Shown here in pieces: positions 51,254 to 61,200 of a DNA stretch of 64,000 bases. Under the pieces are notes generated by a model. The model did not search any database. It worked only from the letters and a program-made list of their open reading frames with translations, and was not told where the DNA came from. Numbering within the stretch: the first letter of the stretch is position 1; each line of letters starts with the position of its first letter. This DNA comes from Chitinophagales bacterium (lineage in GTDB: Bacteria; Bacteroidota; Bacteroidia; Chitinophagales; JADJOU01), in assembly GCA_016787225.1 (NCBI GenBank), contig JAEUUY010000018.1:1-64000 (forward strand), read 5' to 3'. Both the position numbers and the translations under genes were made by a program.

Positions 51254-54200
51254 ATGAATACAGCCGAACAGGCAACTCTCTATTATTACGCATGGGACTA
51301 TCGTCACCGTGGATATTACTTTTATGATACTCCTATAAGTATTGAACCTCCCTATGCACCATATTTTGTATCTATTGCCAAGACAGTAACTGATGACAGT
51401 AAAGTCCCCTCAATCTTCGGACAGTTAAAGTCAATATTCAACAAAGAAGAACCAAAACAAGAGGAAATTCAATTACCAAATCCTAAAGCTTTAGGTAAAC
51501 TTCCACCTTTAGAAGGGCTGCGACTCTCTTTTACCAAAAACCACCAAATAACCCTAGAAACGTTCCGTTCGTTCGTTTCTATGCTTTCCTTTACTCAGCA
51601 CCCTGTTTCTATGGAAATAGTCGCTACAGGGCGAAATATAGCCTTACAGCTCGTGTTTTGTGCCTATGATGGCCATGTATTAACCTCGCATATTGCTACC
51701 TACTTTCCAAGTATCATCACCACAGAGATAGATATAGAGGGGTTACCTTTTCATGACAAATCTGATCTCGGTATTGTTGACTTTGGACTTTCAGAGGAAT
51801 TTATCAGACCAATCAATACACTGGAGAGCAAAATAGATTCACTCACTCCTCTGTATTCATTGCTTAATAATTTGGGAGTACATGAGTCAGTTGTAGTACA
51901 GACAATCTTTAGAGGAGTAGGGTCACCTCTGGCTAAAGACATCCCTCGTGCAGTTACGGGCTATGATGGAGAATCATTCTTTTACGATGCACCAGAGATG
52001 CCAAAACTTGCACTACAGAAATCATCCTCACCTTTGTTTTCTGTTATCCTCCGCATTATCGTCCAGACAGAGGAGAATTACAAAACTCAAAGTCTCACGA
52101 AAGAACTTACAAAAACCATATCCCTAATTTCAGATAGTGGCACTAATAAATTGATTCCTTTATCCAATGAGGGATATCATTTAGACTGGCATATCAACAA
52201 CGTATTTGACCGTACGAGTAATCGCATGGGAATGGTGCTTAATGTTGATGAACTGACTCATCTGATGCATATTCCAAGTAATATAAGTGTGTCAAAGCTC
52301 GGTAGTGTCGAACAAAAGACTAAGCAACTGGAATATGTCTCGAGTGATAAAAAGTGTCAGATAGGGGTCAATATCCATCAAGGGATTTCTACTCCAGTAT
52401 ATCTGGATACCCAAATGCGACTGCGCCATACCCATATCATAGGAGCTACAGGTACGGGCAAATCTACCCTCATGGCAAATATGGTATTGCAGGATATAGA
52501 GCGTGGTATTGGTTGTGCATTGTTTGATCCTCATGGAGATATTGTCAATGATATCCTTGCTCGGATTCCTGATGCTCATAAAGACAAAGTATTTATCGTT
52601 GACCCATCAGATGCAGATTTCCCAATTGGATTTAACCTCCTTGAGGCAAATACCGAAATAGAGAAAATTCAATTGTCGTCAGATTTGGTTGCAGCATTTC
52701 AGCAGCATGCTACCAGTTGGGGTGACCAAATGACAGCGGTGTTATCAAGTGCTATTAATACTTTCCTCGAAAGCACTAAAGGAGGAACACTCATTGAGCT
52801 CAAACGATTTCTCATTGAGTCAGCATTTAGGAGTCAGTTTTTAGAATCAGTTGAAGATGCAACCCTACTCTATTATTGGAAACATGAATATCCAGCCATT
52901 GCAGGTAAAATCGCTCCACTGCTTACCCGGATTGATACGTTTCTGCGTCCCAAGATTATTAGGTATATGCTCGTTCAGAAAAAGGGACTAGATATGCGTT
53001 ACTGCATAGATACCAATACCACCGTCCTAATTCGTCTCTCCCAAGGACTCATTGGAGAGGAAAATAGTTATTTATTAGGATCACTCCTCCTCTCTAAAAT
53101 CAATCAAGTAGCTCTCGGCAGACAATCTCAGTCTAAAGACGAGCGGACACCGTATTACGTATATATTGATGAATTTCAACACTTCCTTACTCCAAGTATT
53201 GTATCTATGCTCTCAGGGAGTCGAAAATATGGTATTGGACTGATCCTAGCTCACCAAGACTTAACACAACTAGACGATGCTAAAGTCCTCAATTCTGTCC
53301 TCTCAAATCCATATACAAGGATATGTTTTAGAATAGGTGATGCTGATAGTGTAAAGTTAGAAAGTAGTTTTTCATACTTTGATCGTAAGGACTTACAATC
53401 ACTTGCTACAGGGCAAGCATTGGTTCGTATTGGTAGTGCATCCTGTGATGGGAATCTCCAAACAGAGCCGCTAACGAGCATTTCAAAGGATAGCCATGAA
53501 GTACGAGAGCATATTTTTACTAGCACTCGTGAGAAGTTTTGTACTCCACGAGCTGAAGTAGAGGAGATGATAAATACCCTTATGTCTCATGCTGAGAATG
53601 AGACTAGGGAGTATAAAAAGAAAACACCAATTGAAAAACCTGTTGTTGTGAAACAACAGGAAGAAGTAATTATCCCAGAACCAGTGGATGAACTCATTCC
53701 AGAGACTATCGATGAGCCAGTTACAGAGCCTATTGTAGTAGACAACTTTGAGAAACAAAAGGATGACTTTATCAAAAAAACAGAGGAAATGGAAGTGGTA
53801 CGTAAACATCGTACCCTGCAAAACCTCATAAAGACCATAGCGGTACAAAGAGGATATCAAGCATTCATTGAATATGATTTGCCCGATAGTAGACGAGTAG
53901 ATGTTGCCTTGTTCAATGATGATAAAAAGATAGCGGTGGAAATATCAGATACCAATACCTCAAGCTATGAAGTTGGAAATATTAGGAAATGTATTGATAA
54001 CGGATTTCAAGTAATATTCATGATTTCTGAAAGTGAGAAACATCTTGATAATATCAGAACATTAGCTTTATCTGAGATTACAAATGAACACCACTCTAAA
54101 ATCTATTTTCTCATTCCTGCACAGATATCATCTGCTTTTGAAAAAGTCTTTATGGAGCAAAAACCGAAAGTAGAAAACAAGGTGAGAGGATACCGAGTCA

Positions 54201-54283
54201 AAACAAATTATGTTCCCAATAGCAATGATGATGCAAAGGGGTCATTGACGGATATTATTTTATCGACGATAAGGAGGAAGTAA
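51254..54283 (+). CDS. VirD4/HerA-like ATPase with C-terminal nuclease-fold region
   Basis: 1009 aa. A ~390-aa N-terminal region precedes Walker A HIIGATGTGKSTLM (about 393-406), Walker B YYVYIDEFQHF and the TraM-recognition-like LAHQDLTQLDDAKVLNSVLSNP. After a Glu/Pro-rich linker (about 790-840) comes a domain with RRVDVALFNDDKKIAVEIS, which resembles the core of PD-(D/E)XK nucleases but has Ser where Lys is expected. Similar ATPases are found on mobile elements of Bacteroidota and elsewhere. Probably drives DNA transfer. Confidence 0.82.
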   Translation: MNTAEQATLYYYAWDYRHRGYYFYDTPISIEPPYAPYFVSIAKTVTDDSKVPSIFGQLKSIFNKEEPKQEEIQLPNPKALGKLPPLEGLRLSFTKNHQITLETFRSFVSMLSFTQHPVSMEIVATGRNIALQLVFCAYDGHVLTSHIATYFPSIITTEIDIEGLPFHDKSDLGIVDFGLSEEFIRPINTLESKIDSLTPLYSLLNNLGVHESVVVQTIFRGVGSPLAKDIPRAVTGYDGESFFYDAPEMPKLALQKSSSPLFSVILRIIVQTEENYKTQSLTKELTKTISLISDSGTNKLIPLSNEGYHLDWHINNVFDRTSNRMGMVLNVDELTHLMHIPSNISVSKLGSVEQKTKQLEYVSSDKKCQIGVNIHQGISTPVYLDTQMRLRHTHIIGATGTGKSTLMANMVLQDIERGIGCALFDPHGDIVNDILARIPDAHKDKVFIVDPSDADFPIGFNLLEANTEIEKIQLSSDLVAAFQQHATSWGDQMTAVLSSAINTFLESTKGGTLIELKRFLIESAFRSQFLESVEDATLLYYWKHEYPAIAGKIAPLLTRIDTFLRPKIIRYMLVQKKGLDMRYCIDTNTTVLIRLSQGLIGEENSYLLGSLLLSKINQVALGRQSQSKDERTPYYVYIDEFQHFLTPSIVSMLSGSRKYGIGLILAHQDLTQLDDAKVLNSVLSNPYTRICFRIGDADSVKLESSFSYFDRKDLQSLATGQALVRIGSASCDGNLQTEPLTSISKDSHEVREHIFTSTREKFCTPRAEVEEMINTLMSHAENETREYKKKTPIEKPVVVKQQEEVIIPEPVDELIPETIDEPVTEPIVVDNFEKQKDDFIKKTEEMEVVRKHRTLQNLIKTIAVQRGYQAFIEYDLPDSRRVDVALFNDDKKIAVEISDTNTSSYEVGNIRKCIDNGFQVIFMISESEKHLDNIRTLALSEITNEHHSKIYFLIPAQISSAFEKVFMEQKPKVENKVRGYRVKTNYVPNSNDDAKGSLTDIILSTIRRK

Positions 54284-55314
54284 TAAGGTTTCCAATTACT
54301 TGCCTTAAAAACTAGTTTAGTATATACTTTTTTATGAGGCACAATTGCAACGCATTGTGCAATATGTTCATTATCACTTAAAATTTAACATCGAATTCTC
54401 AATTATTTGTGTTATATTTGCATCGAACCAACAAGTATTTCACCAAAAAAACTTAACAATGTTTGTGACCATTCTTTCATACGTAGGCATAATAAATTCA
54501 AAGGCGCTGAAGCGGGATAGTATTCATAAATCTGAATAAACCCGATTCTTTCACCTTAAATTTTTACATGCCCAATTACCGACTCGTTTATTTATAATAG
54601 CTTTCTGCCAACACATGGTGGAGCATTGTGTGTAGTATTTCAAAATACTCACAACAAAACTCCAAAGTATGTTTGGATTGAAAAGCTAATCTGTGCCCGT
54701 AAAGCACAAAACGAAATAGCGAGAAAAGAAATAAAAAAAATGAAAGACGTGCAAACTTTTGAAATATATACCATCGATATCTGTTGTATCGATACCGTAC
54801 ATAAAAAAAGCGGAAAAGGAAGCTAATTTTCTTCATAAGATCTGATAGTTTTAAGTTAAAAATTTGTTTGTTTTTTCGCTCTACTGGAGGCTATGTTAGC
54901 GCATAGCCTTCTTCTTTTTATAAAGAAGAACTGTAGTAGTTATATTAATATGTCATAGGCTGAAATTGTAATGCAAAAATATAGAAAATTTCGCCCACTT
55001 TTTCAATGAAAATTTGGTTAAAAAATTGAATGTGTTCGTTATGAATCAAAATAACTTCATTATGAGACTTTTAGTTAATATGTTAAATTTTAAGATAGTT
55101 TACTTATGCAACATTTCTTTGCTGAACAATTATTTAGACACTTATTAGTATATTTCAATTTTACCATGATTTTTTTAGGATTTAGTTATTAATATAATAG
55201 TATATCTTATAGATTAGTCAAGTTAACGCAAACAATACTTTTCATTTACCTAGGTTGAATTATACATGTGAATTTTGATTTCCAATAATTTTATGAATGT
55301 GATATAGTCTTTCT
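54284..55314. other. 1-kb AT-rich region with promoter, terminator and decayed frames
   Basis: A TATATTTG box at 54413-54420 precedes a 26-codon ORF (ATG 54460, ending at 54540). At 54626-54835 a 66-codon frame from a TTG (NTHNKTPKYVWIEK... SGKGS) has gene-like composition, but no ATG; it may be a remnant. A terminator lies at 54890-54920. The remainder to 55314 is very AT-rich and shows nothing I can name. Confidence 0.45.
54890..54920 (+). terminator. Rho-independent terminator
   Basis: AGGCTATG-ttagcg-CATAGCCT followed by TCTTCTTTTTAT on the + strand. Confidence 0.75.
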
Positions 55315-55785
55315 ATGTCATATTTCAATCTAGAAAAGAAAATTGAATTCTTGCGTAAATGGTTTGAGAAAAAAGAAAAACTCGCCATAAGGTATTTTGA
55401 AAACCAAATAGAAAAATCTAAGCCCTATGTTAAAGCGGGAGATATCTACCATGCAGACCTGGGAGTAAATATATACGATGAGATTGATAGATTCTGCCCT
55501 GTGCTGATATTCCAAGGCAATGACTATTATCTCCGCAACAGTAATGTTGTCTTTGTTATCCCTATTTCCAGTAATACACAATCAAAGCCGTATCGAGTTA
55601 ATTTCAATGACTATGATTTAACTATCAGTGAAGGACTTTCGGAAGGAACGATATTAATCCAACAAGCACGCCCTATTTCTAAAACACGACTGCTTGATTT
55701 TCGTGGCAGACTGAGTGAAAAGAAAATGCTTGAGATTGGCGATATGTTCATAGAATTTATTACAAAAAATACTCCTCATATTTAA
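55315..55785 (+). CDS. MazF/PemK-like toxin with N-terminal extension
   Basis: 156 aa. The PemK/MazF fold occupies about residues 38-150 (AGDIYHADLGVNIYDEIDRFCPVLIFQGNDYY, VFVIPISSNTQSKPY, ILIQQARPISKTRL). These are ribosome-independent mRNA interferases. Canonical proteins are ~110 aa; this one has a ~38-residue helical, charged N-terminus. No antitoxin gene is adjacent. It may have lost toxicity or be neutralised by its own extension. Confidence 0.8.
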   Translation: MSYFNLEKKIEFLRKWFEKKEKLAIRYFENQIEKSKPYVKAGDIYHADLGVNIYDEIDRFCPVLIFQGNDYYLRNSNVVFVIPISSNTQSKPYRVNFNDYDLTISEGLSEGTILIQQARPISKTRLLDFRGRLSEKKMLEIGDMFIEFITKNTPHI

Positions 55786-55792
55786 GGAGTAT
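55769..55792 (+). terminator. Terminator overlapping the toxin stop codon
   Basis: ATACTCCT and AGGAGTAT form an 8-bp stem around an 8-base loop, followed by TTATTTAT. The last codons and stop of the toxin gene are inside the hairpin. Confidence 0.75.
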
Positions 55793-55907
55793 TTATTTAT
55801 TTCCCCGCATACGATTACTCGTATGGGACGCACAGCAATGTTTCCATCCTGCGAAGAACATTGAGATTAGAAACGATCCCAAAATCTATCTCAATTATTT
55901 GGAGAAT

Positions 55908-55937
55908 AAAAAATGGCTATCCCGATATGGAATAGCC
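55908..55937 (-). terminator. Terminator of the lipoprotein/barrel operon
   Basis: On the minus strand GGCTAT pairs with ATAGCC over an 11-base loop and is followed by ATTTTTT. It lies 26 bases beyond the stop of the gene at 55963. Confidence 0.65.
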
Positions 55938-55962
55938 ACAACATGAAAAAAACTATTCGCCT

Positions 55963-56628
55963 CTATGGCGTTTTTTTCTGAATACTGGTTATCCGCCAAC
56001 CATCGTTATACATTTCAGCTATACCGAGAAATGATTCATTTTCTGTATCACTACAATGACTTTGGTATACAACATTTCCAAGAAAACTACAAGTAAATTT
56101 GAGTTCAAATTCAATCTCAGCTCGCTTGCCTTCTTCGGTGTTTTTTATACCAGTAATCGTTCCAAGGCTTGGAGTAATCGTGATATAGGTTATTGTGGAT
56201 TTTTCTACAATCAGATGTTTTGGATCTAGATTTTTAGATTCGCCCTCCAAATGTATTACTTTGTATCGATACTCACAGCAGCTCGAATTATCAACGCTAT
56301 CTTTTACGGAGATATATTTGTATTTCTCCAATTGTTCGAGAAGTTTCAGTGTTCGGCTATCGAGGTAACGATAATCACTATTGCCATTGATAAATGGTTC
56401 GGAACACATAGTAACTCCCCACCCACCACTATTACAATTATTGGATGATCCATTATAGTACTGGCTCTGTATGGTTTCTTTGTAATTAGTAGTAAATTCC
56501 TTTTGGTAATCCATAAAGTCCACCTTTTGGAGAAGGGCTGTTGCTCCATTGGTGTCAAGATTGGTCTTGCAGCTAGAAATTGAAAGGACAATACAGAGTA
56601 AGATTCCGCTGAGATTAATGTACTTCAT
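55963..56628 (-). CDS. Lipoprotein of unknown function
   Basis: 221 aa with a lipobox at SISSC (about C20). The body holds several Cys (NCNSGGWGVTMC, DNSSCCEYRY, FTCSFLG, SHCSD) and ends KKTP. No family recognised. It follows the outer-membrane barrel gene by 11 bases, so the pair is one envelope operon. Confidence 0.65.
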   Translation of the reverse strand: MKYINLSGILLCIVLSISSCKTNLDTNGATALLQKVDFMDYQKEFTTNYKETIQSQYYNGSSNNCNSGGWGVTMCSEPFINGNSDYRYLDSRTLKLLEQLEKYKYISVKDSVDNSSCCEYRYKVIHLEGESKNLDPKHLIVEKSTITYITITPSLGTITGIKNTEEGKRAEIEFELKFTCSFLGNVVYQSHCSDTENESFLGIAEMYNDGWRITSIQKKTP

Positions 56629-56639
56629 CAGACAGAGTA

Positions 56640-57365
56640 TTAATGACCAAAATTAAATCGTACATTTCCTTCAAGTTTCAAAGGGAGCTTGTCTACAAAA
56701 TACTCATTAGTATAAGGAGCCTCTCCCCAATACTTGCCAAAAAGTGACCCAGCAGTAGAAAATTCATTTGGGGTAAATACTGCGGTAGTCGAAAATTCAA
56801 GCCACTTAGTAACCTTGAATCCTAACCGAGTGCCAACCTCAAAACTGACTTTATTCCCATATCCATTGCTCACGGTGGGACCTACTATTCTCCTATTCCC
56901 AAACTGGTCAGTAATGTATCGCTCTAGACCATTTTGTCCAATAGCATCTACCAATGCTTTATCATAGAATCTTACATAGTAGTATTTTAAACCTAGGAGT
57001 GGTGTAATCGTGAATCTCTCAAGATTGAATTCTTGGGAAAGTCCTCCACCTACTCCGATAAAGAAAACATCTGAAGGATAGTTGGTGTTTTCGAAGGTAA
57101 AGTTTTTGCGACCAAAACTTAAAGGTTGATAGTTAGCATCGATATAGAATCGCGTACTACTCTTGTTGTTATTAAACATGAGAAATGCCATGTCTACTTT
57201 GAGATTGAATCCCATGTTGCCATATCCTAGCGCAGCAGAATATAGTTGACTACGAAACTCCATTGAATCTAACTTTTTAAGAGGCTCAATAGTGGTTGAA
57301 GTGGTTTGCGCTGAAAGACTGATGAGTCCTAGATTCAGCAAGCTGAGTAAAACTGTTTTTTTCAT
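56640..57365 (-). CDS. Outer membrane beta-barrel protein
   Basis: 241 aa from the ATG at 57365 (MKKTVLLSLLN, signal peptide ending SLSAQ); an ATG at 57401 would mask the signal. Alternating strands with aromatic girdles (FTFENTNYPSDVFFIGVGGGLSQEF, TPLLGLKYYYVRFYD) end in RFNFGH, as expected for a small barrel. Function unknown. Confidence 0.7.
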   Translation of the reverse strand: MKKTVLLSLLNLGLISLSAQTTSTTIEPLKKLDSMEFRSQLYSAALGYGNMGFNLKVDMAFLMFNNNKSSTRFYIDANYQPLSFGRKNFTFENTNYPSDVFFIGVGGGLSQEFNLERFTITPLLGLKYYYVRFYDKALVDAIGQNGLERYITDQFGNRRIVGPTVSNGYGNKVSFEVGTRLGFKVTKWLEFSTTAVFTPNEFSTAGSLFGKYWGEAPYTNEYFVDKLPLKLEGNVRFNFGH

Positions 57366-57460
57366 TGTGAAAGAATTTAATGGTTTATGATGAAAGTGCA
57401 AGTATCACACGATTTGCGGGTGTTTCCAAACATTCTCACTCCTATTTTCGAAAATTGGAC

Positions 57461-57468
57461 TATATTTG
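57461..57468 (+). promoter_or_regulatory. Predicted -7 box (TATATTTG) of the XRE gene
   Basis: Exact TAnnTTTG, 19 bases before the ATG at 57488. It supports that ATG and the very short leader. Confidence 0.5.
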
Positions 57469-57487
57469 CTCCGAAAAATGGTGAATT

Positions 57488-57841
57488 ATGGATATTAACT
57501 CTCTTACCGCTAGTAAAATCAAGGAATTACGCCTTGAAACAGGTAAACCTCAAAATACAATTGCTAAAGAATTGGGGATGTCTCCCTCTGCGTATGTGAG
57601 ACTAGAAAATGGCAATGTAGATATAGATCTCAAGACACTCGAGGTGGTAGCGAATTTCTACCAGTTATCGGTTGGAGAAATTATCAGCCAAAAGAATCAA
57701 GATATCTATCACCTAGAAGGTGCTCATGGCGTAGCTATTAAAAGCCAGAATCCTACATTTAATTATAACGTAGATATACCATCACTTGAGAAAGCAGTAA
57801 GTGTGCTTACTGATATTATCAAAATGAGTAAGAAGAAGTAG
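57488..57841 (+). CDS. XRE-family transcriptional regulator
   Basis: 117 aa. HTH in LRLETGKPQNTIAKELGMSPSAYVRLENGNVDIDLKTLEVVANFY (about 14-58), then a ~50-residue tail of unknown function. It lies divergently from the barrel-lipoprotein operon, sharing a 122-base upstream region, and may regulate it. Confidence 0.8.
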   Translation: MDINSLTASKIKELRLETGKPQNTIAKELGMSPSAYVRLENGNVDIDLKTLEVVANFYQLSVGEIISQKNQDIYHLEGAHGVAIKSQNPTFNYNVDIPSLEKAVSVLTDIIKMSKKK

Positions 57842-58282
57842 TGTTTGTAATAAATGAGGGTAGAATTTAGACTCTCAAACTTCAAAAATCGGATTTTAAC
57901 ATTTTCGTTTTTTGGAGATTGAAGTATAGGAATTCTATTAATTAGCTTTAAATAAATATTCTTTTATTAAGGTACAGCCTGCTGTGGCATTGGAAGAAAG
58001 TGATTTAAATTTTATTGAATGTTTGCATTGTCTATAACTTATTCCAAAGATTACTTAAGCTTTTAAAACACTTCCTCATTTTACCTAACAAAATGAGATT
58101 ATTCTTTTAACAAAATTTCAAATTTGTAGTTATCTTTGTGATACAGGAATAATTGAGGAAAGAGATTCATTCTTCAACCTTAAAATTGTACGCATATAAA
58201 GTAATTATTGGAAACTCAAATTATCTTATACATGGAATTAGTAAGAAGTATCACTAAAATATTCACACTTAAAACTTATAAT
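57842..58282. other. Intergenic region before the metalloprotease gene
   Basis: 441 bases. A terminator-like hairpin (CTCATTTT-acctaac-AAAATGAG, 58075-58097, then ATTATTCTTTT) and a TATCTTTG box at 58131-58138 are visible. The leader from that box to the ATG at 58283 is about 140 bases. Nothing else is supported. Confidence 0.5.
58131..58138 (+). promoter_or_regulatory. Predicted -7 box (TATCTTTG) of the metalloprotease gene
   Basis: Exact TAnnTTTG; no clear -33 TTTG at the standard distance. Confidence 0.45.
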
Positions 58283-61200
58283 ATGAAAAAATTTATTGCA
58301 ATTATTATAGTCTTAACATTTGCCCATTACAGTATCAGAGGTCAAGGCTCTAGCAGCCTTATTGTGCCTACTAATAAGATTAGTACTTATTTAGATAGTT
58401 TCAACTATGGGGCTTTTTATTTGAAAGTACAAATAGTTCCTGACAGTTTCTTTTCGAGATCAAAATCAATTTATAAAATTGGAGTTTTTGATCAATTTAA
58501 ACTCTCAAATCAAAGTCTCGATATTAATGACAATATTCACTATAAGTTTAAACAGTACTATAAAGGATTAGAAGTCTATCCTGTTCAACTGAATTTTCAT
58601 ACTTATGGTAATAAAATGTCTGTCAATGGAGATTTGGTAGAAGGACTAAATATTGATACCTCAAATAAAATAACGCGAAATCAGGCTATAATAAATGCCA
58701 AGTCACATTTTAATGGTGCAAAGTTTATTAATCCTAAATTATTAAACCTACCAAATTCAACTCCTGAGTTTAATGCCATACTCATGATTGTCCATACAGG
58801 TAAGAATGATTTTTTACTAAGCTCAGATTTTAGATTAGCATATATGGTGAATGTTGCTTTTGATAGTCCTGATTTCAAAGATTACAATGTGTATATAGAT
58901 GCTGTAACTGGCACTTTGCTCTCTGTGGAGTCTAATATTAAAAGTCACAATGCTCAAACATGTACCCCATTATATGGAAATAAAACAATAAGGGTTCAGA
59001 AAGATAGCTTAATGTTTTCAAGACTTGGAGGAAAACCTGTACAATTTGATTCTTTTCACCCAATATCTCAAAATACTCAATTTTACCACCCATATAAACG
59101 GCCTAGATTTTATACTTTTGATACATTTAGAAATTACAATTTACTCTCTTATATAGGCGAGTATGGGTATGGGAACGGCTCTCAGGTAGAAAGCCTTAAT
59201 CCTAATAATTCAGCTAATACCGTAGGATACGGAGACTCATTACATAATTTTATGTGTAATGATACCGTTACAGGATTTACCTATACAGCACAAAATTTGT
59301 GGATTTCGAATAATTTCCTAGAAATGCTTAATGCAAAGTATAATTATAGAATTCGTAGAACAATGCCTAGTAGACTAGTTTCTAGCTTTTCACCTCCAAA
59401 TACTTTAACTTACACAACAGACTCCAATACTTTGAAAATTGTAACTTCTAACCATACTGCCCCTAGAAATAATGCATTTTGGCATGAATCTTCATTTAGT
59501 GTTGTGTTAGGATTGCATGATACTTTTTCAACTTACAGTTATCCTATGTATCGTTACAATAGGGCTAATTATGTAGCTCCCATAGATGTATTATGTCACG
59601 AATTGGGGCACATGATTATGCATGATGGGTCTAGATTAGTTTACAGTAAGGAATCGGGAGCACTTGATGAATCATTTGCTGACGTCATTGGATATCTCAC
59701 AGAAAGGTATATGACACTGAAGTATAGCAATATGATACATGTACAAGATTGGACTATTGGTGAGGATATAGGTTTTAGAGGTACAAATAATAGGCATTTA
59801 CCTTATATGCGAAGTATGGCAAATCCTGAACTAAAGGAACAACCATCTATTTATGGGGGACAATATTGGATTGAGACTAAGTGTTGTGATTCTTTATTTA
59901 ATGATTATTGTGGTGTACATACTAATAGTGGTGTACATAATCATTGGTTTTATTTATTAGTTACAGGAGGTTCTAAAATCCACAGTGGACAAACATGGAT
60001 GGTTAGACCTATTGGTATTGATACATTAGAAAGATTATTTTTTCAAACATTTAAGTTTAATCTGATACTCCGTTCGAAGTACAGAGATGCTAGAAACGCA
60101 TATATGATTTCTGTAGATCAATTATATGGAGGAAATCCAAGTTTGAAAACTCGACTAGCCGCTGCTTGGGATGCGGTTAATGTTCGAGATGAACAGTTAA
60201 TTAATTTTGATTACCACGTTAAGGACTTTGTTGTTGGAAGTTCTAAGCACCTTGTTTTAGATAATATTCAAAACTTTAAGTTTGGTAAAAACCTAATTGT
60301 TGATTCGAGTTATAGACTAACAATAAGAAACAATAGTTTACTTGAATTTTCTGAAAATAGTATTCTAGAAGTAAAATATTCAGGTAGCCTAAGTGTGATA
60401 AATTCAATTTTACAATCGGTTATTCATAGAGATTCCTGTGATCCAAATAAAATGTGGCAGGGAATTCGTGTATTTCCATATTTGCATTCACATTTGTTTT
60501 ATGCTGGTACTTATGCGAACTACTATGATACCACTTTATTAGTGTCAAATAGTACCATCCAACATGCAAAACTGGCTATTCAATCAGGATATTATTACAC
60601 TTCTGGCGATGCTCTAGGACAAAATGGAGCACCAGTTGAGTTAGTGGCTAACTCTCGGGAGGTATATGTTAATAATTCTCAGTTTATTAATAATGCGGCA
60701 GTTGTTAAATTCGCTACAACTTTTCAAGGAGGTAGAGGAATTTATTTTGACAACAATAACGTTAATCAAAATAATCAAAAATACATAATCCCAGACCAAA
60801 ATTTGATAGACATACTATACTATCGCCCAGCCTCTCAAATGATTTCTTTAACCCTACCAGTCTATTATGAATGGGACGACAATTTTTCATTTAAAGGCAA
60901 TAAAATTAAATCCCTTAAGGATAACAACCTGAATTTAACAGGACTTAGATTTAATATTGCAGGTAGTAATAATCTAAATCCTTACTTAGTTTCAAATAAT
61001 GTTGATCTAAAGTATAATAAATTTTCTCAAGTAAGAACTGGAGCTAAAATTACTAATGTAGCAATGTCTAGTTTCATTAACGACACTTTTGAAAGTAATC
61101 TTTATAGTTTAAACGTATTTAATACCTCGTCAATTGTAGTTGATAGTAATACTTTTGACTATAGTACCATAGGTATACAATTAAACACAAATAGTAAAAA

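Noticed and set aside
54345-54539. 64-codon plus-strand frame from 54345
   Set aside because: Its first half lies upstream of the TATATTTG box and has no recognisable sequence; only a 26-codon remainder could be transcribed from there.
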